A model generated the notes under the pieces. The model worked only from the letters and a program-made list of their open reading frames with translations, did not search any database and was not told where the DNA came from. The position numbers were made by a program, and so were the translations under genes. A stretch of DNA of 64,000 nucleotides, taken from contig NZ_AMZQ01000012.1 in NCBI RefSeq assembly GCF_000313615.1, positions 37,217-101,216 on the forward strand, written 5' to 3'. The DNA comes from Campylobacter showae CSUNSWCD (GTDB taxonomy: Bacteria > Campylobacterota > Campylobacteria > Campylobacterales > Campylobacteraceae). This document shows positions 17,721 to 26,804 of the stretch, one piece after another (position 1 is the first letter of the stretch; each line of letters opens with the position of its first letter).

Positions 17721-17925
17721 GCTAAAAATAGCCGTCGCTAGCAATGACGCGGAGGCTATCGCGGCACTAGCGGGCGAGACTCCTAGTAAATTTGACAGCC
17801 TAGAGGAAGCCCTGCAAGCTCAGGAACTCCTCGGCGCAGCGATAAATTTGATACAAAAAAACAGAACCGAGCTCGGCAAAGAGCTAGAAAAACTAAAAAA
17901 CGTAAAAAAATATATAGCGTCGTAA
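17707..17925 (+). CDS. Small FliT-like helical protein
   Basis: 72 residues from ATG 17707, which lies inside the end of fliS. An upstream ATG at 17668 lies well inside fliS and is less likely. Two or three helices with an Ala/Glu/Leu/Lys-rich pattern (EALQAQELLGAAINLIQKNRTELGKELEKLK). Position directly after fliS suggests a FliT-type chaperone for FliD, but sequence alone does not prove it. Its stop codon lies within the terminator that ends the operon. Confidence 0.65.
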   Translation: MWLDELKIAVASNDAEAIAALAGETPSKFDSLEEALQAQELLGAAINLIQKNRTELGKELEKLKNVKKYIAS

Positions 17926-17953
17926 ATAATTTCTCAAATTTACGGCGCTTTTT
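17916..17953 (+). terminator. Intrinsic terminator of flaG-fliD-fliS operon
   Basis: Arms AGCGTCGTAAAT (17916-17927) and ATTTACGGCGCT (17938-17949) pair over 12 bases with one G-U, 10-base loop, followed by TTTTT. The left arm contains the stop codon of the last gene. Confidence 0.85.
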
Positions 17954-17996
17954 ATCTCAAATTCTCTTCTAAATTTTATCCCGCAAAGGCAAAGAT

Positions 17997-18413
17997 ATGA
18001 CGAAAAATGCTATAAAGGACGCTTTAAAAAATAGACTCGGCGCGGATATAGCGGGCGATTTTAGAGTGCTAAAGGAGCACGAGCTAGTTAAATTTAACGA
18101 TGAAGCGAAATTTGTCTTTGAAGGCGAGAGCGAGATATTGCGAGAGTTTTATATCTTTGCAGATACTGGCACGGGCGATCTTTGGCTTGTCTGTTTAGAT
18201 GACGGCAAGGTTGCTTTTTACGACCACGACGCGGGATATCTTTGCGCGTCAAATTTGGTTAAATTTAATCTGGATATGGCAGGCTGGCTTGAGATCGCCG
18301 AGATGTTTGGAAAATTTGAAACCATAAACGAGCCAAACGACGAACAAAAATCTAAATTTAAGCTAGCCGTTAATACTATGTGCCCGCAAATTTTAGAAAT
18401 TTGGAGTATTTAG
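17997..18413 (+). CDS. SMI1/KNR4 (SUKH)-like hypothetical protein
   Basis: 138 residues, not firmly recognised. The order of features (N-terminal helices; FNDEAKFVFEGESEILREFYIFADTG; then TGDLWLVCLDDGKVAFYDHDAG with paired strands and acidic loops; then helical WLEIAEMFGKFE) resembles the SUKH/SMI1 fold, which is common among immunity proteins and cytosolic regulators. AAAGGCAAAG precedes the ATG. It stands alone between the flagellar terminator and the RNase P RNA gene, with no toxin gene adjacent, so an immunity role is only a possibility. Confidence 0.6.
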   Translation: MTKNAIKDALKNRLGADIAGDFRVLKEHELVKFNDEAKFVFEGESEILREFYIFADTGTGDLWLVCLDDGKVAFYDHDAGYLCASNLVKFNLDMAGWLEIAEMFGKFETINEPNDEQKSKFKLAVNTMCPQILEIWSI

Positions 18414-18650
18414 GCTCCAAAAACGCGCCTTGCGCCGTTTCAAACTTAAACCCTGTCCGTAGCCGTCAAATTTAAACCCGATTCCGCCTCGCCAAATTTG
18501 ATCAAATTTTACTCTGCTGCTCGCCGCAAACCTCAGCTTAAATTTGCCAAGCTTCGCAAAACGCGCCGTCCAGATAGCGGTTTATCGCAACCAAACCCAC
18601 GAATTTAAAAAATCCAAGCTAGCTAAATTTGATGAAATAAAAGTAGTAAA

Positions 18651-18972
18651 AAGGCATGGCGATAAGCCGAGTTCTGTCGTGAGTGATTATTTATCTACTC
18701 CAAATTTTACAATTTGGCTCTAGCGAAGGGTTTGACATAAGACTCAAAACCATCCCTTCTTGCTGCGAGTTGGGTTTATATAGCCGCCGCGCTTGCACGC
18801 CGCGCTGGTGGGCTCTTACCCCGCCGTTTCACCTTTACCGCCGAAGCGGCAGTTTGCTTTCTGTTACACTGTCCCTTGGGTCGCCCCAGCCATCCGTTAG
18901 ATGGAACTCCGTCTTATTGCAGCTCGGACTTTCCTCTTTTGCCTACGCAAAAGCAATCACTTGCCATACCTT
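18651..18972 (-). ncRNA. rnpB: RNase P RNA (class A)
   Basis: Catalytic RNA that matures tRNA 5' ends. Read on the minus strand, the 5' part holds GAGGAAAGTCCGAGCT near 18920-18935 and the 3' part holds ACAGAACTCGGCTTAT near 18663-18680, the two conserved blocks forming the P4 pseudoknot. The ends GGTATGGC and GCCATGCC pair to close P1. Length about 320 bases. The 5' end is set about seven bases after a TATAAT at 18980-18985; the 3' end is placed after P1 and could be off by several bases. Confidence 0.92.
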
Positions 18973-18979
18973 GGGCGCG

Positions 18980-18985
18980 ATTATA
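18980..18985 (-). promoter_or_regulatory. -10 box of rnpB
   Basis: Perfect TATAAT on the minus strand, preceded by GC, 7-8 bases before the predicted RNA start. No consensus -35, which is usual for Campylobacter. Confidence 0.7.
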
Positions 18986-19011
18986 GCTTTTTCGGGTTTA
19001 AGGATAGCTTT

Positions 19012-19617
19012 TTAACGCACGCTATAATGCCCTAAAGTATTTATTTGAATCATATTAAACTCGGGATATAAAATCACCTCATGATCATATTTTATCGGCT
19101 GCCCCCACGGTATATGATCCTCTTTGTGCCATATCTGTCTTTTGTCGTTCATTAACACGGTTAGGTTTAAATTTTCAGTCGAACCGTAAATCAAATACTC
19201 CCGACTGCCGGCATAGTGATAAAACGGTGCTACCCACGATAATTTCAATTCATGTAAATTTTTAGTTTGTGCTACACAGTCGGACTTGGGAACAAGATCA
19301 TAGCCATCTAGCGTCATCGTTTGTTGCGTTGTAGTAAAAGGCCCATCCGCTTTTATAAAATGCGTATAACAGATACAAGTCTGCCATTTATTAAAACAAA
19401 CACCATCAGGAACTTTCTTGCGATATATCAGTAGAGTTTTGCCTTCTAAACCAGTCAATGCTTTAAATTTAATCAAATCTCGATCTTTTACGTACGGAAA
19501 TTTAAAAAACGGCGAAATTTGAATAGCTAAATACGCTATCAATAAGAAAAACAGTACAACAACTATAAAAAACGCCGCAATCTTAACAACTCTGCTTAAT
19601 ATTTTTAATATATACAT
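19012..19617 (-). CDS. Hypothetical membrane-anchored protein
   Basis: 201 residues from ATG 19617 (AAAGACGG upstream); a GTG at 19662 would add 15 basic residues and cannot be excluded. One strong N-terminal membrane segment (IAAFFIVVVLFFLLIAYLAIQ), then about 165 residues outside with four cysteines (GVCFNKWQTCICYTHF, SDCVAQT) that suggest an oxidised periplasmic domain. No family recognised. AT-rich relative to neighbours. It ends close to the rnpB promoter region, so rnpB is transcribed in the same direction downstream. Confidence 0.65.
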   Translation of the reverse strand: MYILKILSRVVKIAAFFIVVVLFFLLIAYLAIQISPFFKFPYVKDRDLIKFKALTGLEGKTLLIYRKKVPDGVCFNKWQTCICYTHFIKADGPFTTTQQTMTLDGYDLVPKSDCVAQTKNLHELKLSWVAPFYHYAGSREYLIYGSTENLNLTVLMNDKRQIWHKEDHIPWGQPIKYDHEVILYPEFNMIQINTLGHYSVR

Positions 19618-19676
19618 ATCCGTCTTTAATAAACGACTTGCACGCCGCCAGCGCATAATCACCGCGCAAATTTAAA

Positions 19677-19886
19677 CTAAGCCTTCTTTAAAAACTCCGT
19701 CTTTAGCACGATAACGCCCATTTTATCGATTCTGCCTTCTATCTCTTTGTCATTATCCGTGATTTTTATATTTTTTACCATAGTTCCGCGCTTTAGCGTA
19801 GCGCCCGCGCCTTTTACTTTTAGGTCTTTGATTAGAGTTACGTTATCTCCGGCGTTTAGTTCGGTTCCGTTTGCGTCTTTTGGCAT
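19677..19886 (-). CDS. PhnA/YjdM C-terminal domain protein
   Basis: 69 residues from ATG 19886, chosen for its AAAGGAG site; the open frame continues 29 codons upstream without a better site. Matches the PhnA (YjdM) C-terminal SH3-like barrel: DANGTELNAGDNVTLIKDLKVKG then LKRGTMVKNIKIT and EGRIDKMGVIVLKTEFLKK. The zinc-ribbon half found in E. coli YjdM is missing, as in many short homologues. Despite the old name, a role in phosphonate use is not supported; function unknown. Confidence 0.82.
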   Translation of the reverse strand: MPKDANGTELNAGDNVTLIKDLKVKGAGATLKRGTMVKNIKITDNDKEIEGRIDKMGVIVLKTEFLKKA

Positions 19887-20142
19887 ATTTTCTCCTTTAA
19901 ATTTAGCGCTCATTTTACTAAAAAATAAACAAAAAACAAAGCTTAAACTGTTAAAATTAAAAAAACGAGCCAAATTTACATGTTGTCGTTAAGTAAAGTC
20001 GTTAATTTGATTTTATTTTGGTAAGCTTGCGATAGTCGAAACAGTAAACTCTTCTCCAAATTTTAAACAGAAAGCTTTTGGAGATTTTAATTTTTAAAAT
20101 TTAAGGCAAAAGGAATCAAATTTGACCCCTTTGCCGTTAAAT

Positions 20143-21261
20143 TTAAATAAGCTTTTTGATGACGTCTAGCACTAGGTTGCATTTTGGCACTACAGAGCTA
20201 GCGTCCATATACTCGTTTTTAGTGTGCATATTTCCGCCAGTAGGCCCCAGTCCGTCGATCGTCGGGCAGCCAGCCGATGCCGTGATGTTACCGTCGCTTA
20301 GACCGCCGGCGTCCACCCAGCTCACCTTCATGCCCGTTTCTTTGGCGACCTCGTCAAAGACCGCTTTGATCCTCGGCAAATTTTGCTCGTCTATCATCGG
20401 CGCTTCTTCGTTGATTAGTACCTTTTTATGCGTTACTCCGTTTATGAACGGCTTGCTTAGGATTTCGTCCAGCTTTTTATTAAAAAACTCGACCGAGGAG
20501 GCAAATTTATACCTCATCTCGCAGGTCACGCTAGCAAACTCTGGCACGACGTTGTGCGCAGTGCCGCCGTTTGTGATGATGGAGTTAAAGGTATGTCCCG
20601 CCGCAAAATCAGTCAGCTTGGATAGCTCGACTACGAAATTTGCCGCCTCGACTAGCGCCGAACGGCCAAGCTCGGGGTGATTGCCCGCATGCGCGCCCAC
20701 GCCGTGAAAATCTATCACGTAGGTCATCACGCCCTTTCTAGTCGCCACCATCGAGCCGTCCTCGCGAGCAGGCTCCATCACGAGGCAAAATTTGGACTTT
20801 CTTGCGTATTCACGGATCTTTTCTTTGGCAAAATTTGACCCCGTCTCCTCGTGTGAGTTTAAAAACAAAGCGATGTTGATTTTGCTAAGATCAAGCTCCT
20901 TGATGACGTAGAGCGACAGTAGCGCACTGCCCTTGTCGTCGATGACGCCTAGCGCGTTTACCCTGCCCTCATTTTGGGTAAAAGGAGTGTTTTGCACCGA
21001 GCCTACAGGAAAAACCGTATCCATGTGTGCGACGAAAAGCACGTCAAATTTCGCCGCGTTCGGGTTGTTTGAGATGAGCAGGCAGTCAGCGACCTTATCG
21101 GTGCCCAGTGCGACCTTTTCATGCTTTAGGCCGAGCGTTTCTGCCTTATTCATAAACCACTTCGCGACGCTGTTTACACCCTCTACGCTAGACGTCGGAC
21201 TCTCGATATCGGTTAGCTCCTTTAGCTCAGCTAGATATTGTTTTAGCTCCTCTTGTTTCAT
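20143..21261 (-). CDS. M20 family peptidase, carboxypeptidase G2-like
   Basis: 372 residues. Zinc exopeptidase with metal and catalytic motifs in order: FVAHMDTVFP (His79, Asp81), GVIDDKGS (Asp108), SHEETGS (Glu138/Glu139), MEPAR near 176, and a late MHTKNEY His. The lid domain carries FHGVGAHAGNHPELG. No signal peptide, so cytosolic. It lies 10 bases downstream of a YjiG/YjiH membrane pair on the same strand, which suggests that the pair imports or moves the peptide or acyl-amino acid that this enzyme cleaves. Substrate is unknown; CPG2-type enzymes release C-terminal glutamate. Confidence 0.88.
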   Translation of the reverse strand: MKQEELKQYLAELKELTDIESPTSSVEGVNSVAKWFMNKAETLGLKHEKVALGTDKVADCLLISNNPNAAKFDVLFVAHMDTVFPVGSVQNTPFTQNEGRVNALGVIDDKGSALLSLYVIKELDLSKINIALFLNSHEETGSNFAKEKIREYARKSKFCLVMEPAREDGSMVATRKGVMTYVIDFHGVGAHAGNHPELGRSALVEAANFVVELSKLTDFAAGHTFNSIITNGGTAHNVVPEFASVTCEMRYKFASSVEFFNKKLDEILSKPFINGVTHKKVLINEEAPMIDEQNLPRIKAVFDEVAKETGMKVSWVDAGGLSDGNITASAGCPTIDGLGPTGGNMHTKNEYMDASSVVPKCNLVLDVIKKLI

Positions 21262-21271
21262 AGACCGTCCT

Positions 21272-21736
21272 TTATACGATGAGGCTCATGACAAACATCG
21301 CTAGATAGGCGTTTAGGATACATATGCCAAATAACACCAAGTAGTGCTTGCCAGGGATGCCCAGTACGCCCAGCACGCGTCCCATATACTGCACCGTAGA
21401 GCCTACTAGCGCCATGCCAGGGATCAGTACAGCGATATCTGGAGCCGTTAGGGTACCGCCCTGAACTAGCGCTACTAGTACGCCAGCAGATCCGCCCCAG
21501 CTAAGAAACGCCGCCATGATAACCGCTATCGACTCGCCAGGAAGCCCAAGCGGCAGCATAACAAAGCCAAGATACTTGCCTATGATATCAAGCGCGCCCG
21601 AGACCTTTAGGATGTGGATGATCACAAAAGCCATAAGGACATTTGGGATAGTGTTGTGAACAGCGATATCCCAGCCCTTTCTAGCGCCTTCTACGAAAAC
21701 GTCGGTTAATAATTTATTATTAGCTTGCTCGCTCAT
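21272..21736 (-). CDS. YjiG family inner-membrane protein
   Basis: 154 residues with four hydrophobic segments, matching the YjiG half of the nucleoside-recognition (Gate) domain group: IHILKVSGALDIIGKYLG, LPGESIAVIMAAFLSWGGSAGV and VGSTVQYMGRVLGVLG. In E. coli yjiH-yjiG sits beside iadA, an isoaspartyl dipeptidase. Here the partner is an M20 peptidase. It overlaps yjiH-like by four bases (ATGA). Transport role inferred. Confidence 0.85.
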   Translation of the reverse strand: MSEQANNKLLTDVFVEGARKGWDIAVHNTIPNVLMAFVIIHILKVSGALDIIGKYLGFVMLPLGLPGESIAVIMAAFLSWGGSAGVLVALVQGGTLTAPDIAVLIPGMALVGSTVQYMGRVLGVLGIPGKHYLVLFGICILNAYLAMFVMSLIV

Positions 21737-22371
21737 GCTTCAGTCTCCCCGTCTTTTACGAATTTTTTAACGTAAAGTCTCATCAAATTTGCCCCAAATA
21801 CCTTAAACACCAAAATGATTCCCAAGCCAGCCGCGATAGATATAGGCGCTAGGGCTCCATTTTTATCGGCTACCGTGAGCAACGGAGCGAAAGATGCTAG
21901 GAAATTCGTGATCATCGCGCCTGCGCTAAACTGAAACGCGGCAAATATCAAAAGCTCTTTGTGAGTAATCTTGCCGTCTTGTCGTAAAAATTTAGCCGTA
22001 GAGCTACCTGCGTCGGTGCTTTGCGTACTAGCTATGAGCGAGATCGAGCAGCAGCCCGGGATACCGATGAGAGGCTTTAGCACGGGAGTGAGCCAGCGTG
22101 AAGCCGCGTAAAGCGCGTAATATCTCTCAAATATCGCAACAAACCCGAGAGCGAGCATGATCGCTGGAACCAAGCTAAGCGCAAATATAAAACCGCCCTT
22201 AGCGCTTGTACCGCCTGCGGTCTTAAACCACTCCGGAAACTGACCGGTTAACTTACCGAAATCAAAAATACCGCCCGCGACATCCTTTAAGAAACCGCCG
22301 AAAAAGACGATAGCTAGGATCAAGGCAACGGTGCCGATCGCTAGCTTTTTGCCGTCGTTTGCCTCTTGCAT
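21733..22371 (-). CDS. YjiH family inner-membrane protein
   Basis: 212 residues, five or six hydrophobic segments, with the nucleoside-recognition domain signature (IPGCCSISLIASTQSTDAGSST, then FSAGAMITNFLASF). Probable partner of the YjiG-like protein in one transporter. Strong AAGGAG site 5 bases before the ATG; first gene of a three-gene operon ending in the M20 peptidase. Confidence 0.87.
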   Translation of the reverse strand: MQEANDGKKLAIGTVALILAIVFFGGFLKDVAGGIFDFGKLTGQFPEWFKTAGGTSAKGGFIFALSLVPAIMLALGFVAIFERYYALYAASRWLTPVLKPLIGIPGCCSISLIASTQSTDAGSSTAKFLRQDGKITHKELLIFAAFQFSAGAMITNFLASFAPLLTVADKNGALAPISIAAGLGIILVFKVFGANLMRLYVKKFVKDGETEA

Positions 22372-22886
22372 AAAGCCTCCTTAAAAATAAAGTAAATACA
22401 TAGGTAATATACAGTCGCGAACCTTAGGAATGATTAAAAAGGAAATTAAGATAATGAATAATATTTAGTTCTTTTAGTTAATGTTACTTTTAGATACTTT
22501 GATTTTAAAACGATCAAATTTAATAAAAACAATCGTAAATTTGTAGCTTTAATAATACGAGCGCGAGGCATGAGGCAAGCTAGCAATAGAGTTGAAATTT
22601 GACAAAAACAAGGCAAGCGGCTCATCTAGTCAAATTTAATGCTCTACTGTAGTCGCCAAAATTTAAAGTAGAAATTTGCAAATTTAACCGAATATAACGC
22701 CAAATTTGAACATAGAAAGTTAGGGCGAAGTATCTTGAGACGGTTCTTGGGGTTGTGCAGATAAAATTTTGCGTAAACTAGACTTTGCTTGAAGTCGCTA
22801 GCAAAGCGAAGCATAAATAGTCTGCCGAGCGAAATTTTAGCAAACCACACAAAAGTACTCCAAAATACAAGCCGTTTTGTTCTAGA
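22372..22886. other. Noncoding gap upstream of yjiH-like gene
   Basis: About 515 bases. It should hold the promoter of the yjiH operon; a weak TATATT lies on the minus strand at 22406-22411. A 68-codon minus-strand frame at 22644-22850 lacks a ribosome site. Otherwise AT-rich, with AAATTT words. Confidence 0.5.
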
Positions 22887-24011
22887 TTATTCAAAAATAT
22901 TTTTGTGTAAAATTTCCTCCAGCACCACCGTCGCGTAGCTTCCTTTTTGCAGCGTGAAATTTATCGTAAAATGCGCCTTTTCCTCGTTGTATTTGTAACC
23001 GGCATCCTCCAAATAACACCACGCAAAGCGCCTTGAGCCCGTCATCTTGGCTTTATATTCATTCGCCTGCGCGAAAATTTGATCCTCTACCACCTTCGCC
23101 GCACCCTGCGCCTCATACGCCTTAGCGCCCGCGATCAGCCCGCAGCTAGTGATATCTCTCGCGTCAAAGCGTGCCCCCTCCGCGTCCAAATCCTCGCACA
23201 AAAAGCACTTGCCGTGCGGGTAATGCCCTAAAACTTCGCCCTCAATAAGCTTAAAAAATCTCTTTTGCGATTTTAAATTTTTCAAAATCGCGCCGTCAAA
23301 ATAAGGGTAAATTTGAGCTAACTCAGAGAGGCTAAAATCCTGCGCAAATCTCGAGATTTCAACGCGTTTGCTAAGCCAGCGGTTAAAAAGATCGCTTTGA
23401 TATGCCGAGATCAAAAAGTCGTTTAGCTTTGGATTTTTGCTCTTTTTGCCATTTACGGTACCCGATTTTAGCAGCTCCAGCCCACTTTGCGCGTTATCTC
23501 CGTATTTGCCGAAGCGCTGATAGCCAAAGTAGTTAGCATATCCCGCCTCACCCACGTTTCGCACGGCTTGTTCCAGCTTTGCCGCCTCGCTTGGCATCAC
23601 CTTTTTTAGGCGGATGAAAAAACTATTGCCCTTTAGGTGCCCGATGCGAAGTTTATTGTCGTGTGCGGCTAGGCTTAAAATTTTCATCTTATCGTGGCTA
23701 AAATTTGCAAGAGCCGCCTCAAATTTACGCGGCATCGAGATAAACTGCGTCGTCATACCCTGCTTGTCTTTTAGCCCCGCGTAGCCAAAATCACGCATCT
23801 TTACGCCGCTAACCTCGCTTAGAGCGTGCAAGGCTTCTTGCGTCGTCATATCTTTTTTGCAGATTTCTACGATGAGGTGCTCGCCCTGCCCGCTAAATGC
23901 GTAAAGCGGGATCTCGCGCACCACAAAATCGTCCGAATTTTTACTAAAATACGCGTTAATGGGCGCGTGAGTGAGCGCGTAGAGAGGCTTAAAAATGGTG
24001 GTTTCTTGCAT
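22887..24011 (-). CDS. truD: tRNA pseudouridine(13) synthase
   Basis: 374 residues from ATG 24011, which overlaps the end of thiL; the AAAGGA site is rather far (about 13 bases), and a TTG at 24044 is an alternative. Makes pseudouridine 13 in tRNA(Glu). The catalytic Asp is Asp82 in [11 protein letters not shown]. Other family motifs: [26 protein letters not shown], and the [18 protein letters not shown] segment. Normal length for the TruD family. Confidence 0.93.
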   Translation of the reverse strand: MQETTIFKPLYALTHAPINAYFSKNSDDFVVREIPLYAFSGQGEHLIVEICKKDMTTQEALHALSEVSGVKMRDFGYAGLKDKQGMTTQFISMPRKFEAALANFSHDKMKILSLAAHDNKLRIGHLKGNSFFIRLKKVMPSEAAKLEQAVRNVGEAGYANYFGYQRFGKYGDNAQSGLELLKSGTVNGKKSKNPKLNDFLISAYQSDLFNRWLSKRVEISRFAQDFSLSELAQIYPYFDGAILKNLKSQKRFFKLIEGEVLGHYPHGKCFLCEDLDAEGARFDARDITSCGLIAGAKAYEAQGAAKVVEDQIFAQANEYKAKMTGSRRFAWCYLEDAGYKYNEEKAHFTINFTLQKGSYATVVLEEILHKNIFE

Positions 24012-24822
24012 TGCTTTTAAATTTTCCTTTCGTGATTTTGGCAAAGATCGTGATTTTTGTGCGGGTTTTGCGAGCGAGGCTTAAAATTTTGGCGCGGTTT
24101 TTCGGACTAAATGTAAATAAAATCTCGTACTCCTCGCCGCTATTTAGCTCTTGCTTACTTAGCCGCTTGATAAATTTAGCACCACACCGACTCTGCGCGC
24201 AAAGCTTGGCTAGATCAGTGCAAAGCCCGTCTGAGACGTCCATAGCGGCGTTTATCTTATCCGCTGCGGCATAGAAAAATTTATCTTTTAAAACGGGTCT
24301 TTTAAAGCGTGAATTTGACGCGATCCGCCCGCCGTTTAAAAGCGTCCTAAGACCTTTTAGACTCTGACCTAGCTCGCCGGTAAAAGCGACTAGATCGCCT
24401 TTTTTCGCGCCGCTTCGCAAAACCGCCTTGCCGCAAAGCCGAGAGATAACGGTAACGCTAAGTAAAATTTTATCGCTGCCGATCGTGTCGCCGCCGATGA
24501 TAGTTACGCCGTATTCGTCGCAAACGTCCGCAAATCCCTTGCGTAGCGCCGATATCTGCGCCGCGCTCGTTTTTTTGGGCAGCCCAAGCCCCAAAAGCGC
24601 AAATTTAGGCTCGGCGTTCATCGCGACGGCATCGGAGAGATTTACGAGCATCGCCTTGCGCGCGATCTCCTCCATGCTAAGCCAGCCTGCTAGGAAGTGC
24701 GTCCCCTCGCAAAAAAGATCCTTGCTATACACCCACTCTCCGCGCTCATGCGCCACTACAGCGCCGTCGTCGCCGATGAAGGAGTTGCTAAATTTATCGA
24801 TTATTAGGCGTTCTTTATCCAT
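23989..24822 (-). CDS. thiL: Thiamine-monophosphate kinase
   Basis: 277 residues. Phosphorylates thiamine phosphate to the diphosphate cofactor. Motifs: FIGDDGAVV near 15-23, the Asp-rich [31 protein letters not shown] and the MDVSDGL active-site motif near 192-198. Slightly shorter than E. coli ThiL (325). Overlaps truD by 23 bases. Confidence 0.9.
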   Translation of the reverse strand: MDKERLIIDKFSNSFIGDDGAVVAHERGEWVYSKDLFCEGTHFLAGWLSMEEIARKAMLVNLSDAVAMNAEPKFALLGLGLPKKTSAAQISALRKGFADVCDEYGVTIIGGDTIGSDKILLSVTVISRLCGKAVLRSGAKKGDLVAFTGELGQSLKGLRTLLNGGRIASNSRFKRPVLKDKFFYAAADKINAAMDVSDGLCTDLAKLCAQSRCGAKFIKRLSKQELNSGEEYEILFTFSPKNRAKILSLARKTRTKITIFAKITKGKFKSNARNHHF

Positions 24823-24923
24823 TTTGCGATTTTATAAAATTCGGGCTAAAAAGGCGCTTGAAAAACAAATTTATTTAAGCGGCTCGGCAAATTTAACCTC
24901 TCAAATTTGCCGAGTTTAAAAAT

Positions 24924-26732
24924 CTATCCGAAAATCTCAAATTTGCTAAACAGCTCTGGCTCATCTTTCACCACGCCACGCTTCACAAGAGTAGCCACCA
25001 CTTCGCGGTCGCAGTCAGTTTGCATAGGCCAGCCACGTGTATAGCCCTCTAGCTCGTCCTTGCTCGTCGCATCTACGCAAAAATGCTCGCCATCTGCGTA
25101 GATATCACGCATGGCGTCGATGTTATTTGTCACGCGCCAAAGCAGCATATATGGGTTTTCCAGGCGGTTTTCGGGACCGACGAAAACAAGTAGTTTAAAG
25201 TGCTCTTTAAATTTCAAAAGCTCATCAAAAACCTCTTTTACTAGGCGATTTTTGTCAAATTTGACGACGCAAATCGGTGTTTTGGTGTTTGTTTTAAACT
25301 GCACGAGCTGCGTTAAATTTGGCTCTACTTCTTTAAATTTAGCAAGTAGCGCGGCATCATCCAAAAGCACGGGCGCAGGCGTAGAAAAGTCCTGCGTAGC
25401 GTCGATTCCCAGCTTACCGCCAAAGCACGAGTTTGGGCTCGCGTGATCAAGCTGATCGCACACGCCCTCGCTGATTAGTAGGCTTTTATCGCCGAAACGG
25501 TTTAAAATATACTCCGTAAGCGCGTCATAATCGCTCAAATTTGGCCCATCCTCGCCCACAAAAACCGCGTGTTTGACGAAGCTCATCTGCCCCACGCCCC
25601 AAAACGCGTGCATCGCCTGCTTTGCGTGCGCTGGATAAAGGGCATTTATCTTAGCTAGGATAAGGTTGTGAAAGACGCCATTTTCAGGCATGTTGTAGTC
25701 AAGTAGCTCAGGCACGGTCGTTCGCAAAAGTGGTAAGAAGATGCGCTCCGTCGCCCAGCCCATGTACTTATCTTCAAGCGGCGGCTTGCCAACTACGGTC
25801 GCGTGAAACAGGGGCTCACGCTTGCTAGTTATCGCCGTGACCTCCATCACCGGAAACGGCTCGATCGGTGTATAAAAGCCGGTGTGATCGCCAAACGGTC
25901 CCTCAAGCTCAAATTTATCCGTATCAACAAAGCCCTCGATCACGTAGTCCGCGTCGTGCGGGACGTAAATTTCATTAGTGAGCGACTTTACTAGCTTTGC
26001 TGGCTCTTTACGGATAAAGCCATAAAGCAGCAGCTCAAAGACGCCCTTTGGCAGCGGAGCCTGACCGCACCAGATATATAGCGGATCGCCACCGATCGCT
26101 ACTGAGACTGGCATCTTTTTACCCGCACGCTTATACTCGTGAAAGAAATTTGCGCCGTCTTTGTGTATCTGCCAGTGCATACCAAGGCGGTTTTTATCAT
26201 AAATTTGCAGTCTATACATGCCTAAATTTTGCAGCGCGCCATCTAGGCTTTGCGTATAGACCTGCCCCATCGTGATAAAAGCGCCTCCGTCATGCGGCCA
26301 GGTCTTTAGCGCAGGCAGGCTCAAAAGATCGGCCTGCTCGCCTATAAATTTGACCTGCTGGCACTCGCCCTCGCCCTTTAGCCTTTTGGTAAATATCTTT
26401 CTCATATTAAAAAGATAAGATAAAAAGTCAAGCTTTTCTTTGAAATTCTCAGGTTTTTTGGGCTTTAAAAGCTTTTCTATCTCGCTTGCGATCTCGTCTG
26501 GCTCGCGTCCAAAGATAAGCTCTAAAGCGCGCTTTGAGCCGTAGATGTTTGTTAGCACGGGGGCAAATTTACGCCCCGTTTTTTTGCAGATGGGATTTGT
26601 AAAAAGTAGCGCCTGCGAGTTTTCGCGCTTGACCTCGATGTAGCTTGCGTGCGCGATCTCCAGATCGATATCCGCGGGCTCGTAGATGACGCGCAACAGG
26701 CCGTTATCTTTTAGAAGCTTGATATAGTCCAT
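24924..26732 (-). CDS. UbiD-family decarboxylase (menaquinone biosynthesis)
   Basis: 602 residues from ATG 26732 (AAAGGCG upstream). Prenyl-FMN-dependent decarboxylase: INQ-like fold motifs such as MYRLQIYDKNRLGMHWQIHKDG, VSVAIGGDPLYIWCGQAPLP, EGPFGDHTGFY and FPVMEVTAI are visible. The long form belongs to the SCO4490-like group that acts late in the futalosine route to menaquinone, the quinone used by Campylobacter; a ubiquinone role is unlikely in this genus. In C. jejuni a ubiD gene follows hemC, as here, apart from the broken gene inserted between them. Confidence 0.88.
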   Translation of the reverse strand: MDYIKLLKDNGLLRVIYEPADIDLEIAHASYIEVKRENSQALLFTNPICKKTGRKFAPVLTNIYGSKRALELIFGREPDEIASEIEKLLKPKKPENFKEKLDFLSYLFNMRKIFTKRLKGEGECQQVKFIGEQADLLSLPALKTWPHDGGAFITMGQVYTQSLDGALQNLGMYRLQIYDKNRLGMHWQIHKDGANFFHEYKRAGKKMPVSVAIGGDPLYIWCGQAPLPKGVFELLLYGFIRKEPAKLVKSLTNEIYVPHDADYVIEGFVDTDKFELEGPFGDHTGFYTPIEPFPVMEVTAITSKREPLFHATVVGKPPLEDKYMGWATERIFLPLLRTTVPELLDYNMPENGVFHNLILAKINALYPAHAKQAMHAFWGVGQMSFVKHAVFVGEDGPNLSDYDALTEYILNRFGDKSLLISEGVCDQLDHASPNSCFGGKLGIDATQDFSTPAPVLLDDAALLAKFKEVEPNLTQLVQFKTNTKTPICVVKFDKNRLVKEVFDELLKFKEHFKLLVFVGPENRLENPYMLLWRVTNNIDAMRDIYADGEHFCVDATSKDELEGYTRGWPMQTDCDREVVATLVKRGVVKDEPELFSKFEIFG

Positions 26733-26804
26733 ATTTCGCCTTTTTGATTTTTGGGCGATTTTAGCCAAAAATAGCTGAAAAAGGCGAAGTAAAGCCTAAA
26801 ATGG

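Noticed and set aside
18683-19015. 110-codon plus-strand ORF
   Set aside because: Lies antisense to the RNase P RNA, whose conserved blocks explain the sequence.
22644-22850. 68-codon minus-strand ORF upstream of truD
   Set aside because: No ribosome site and sequence typical of AAATTT-rich noncoding DNA.
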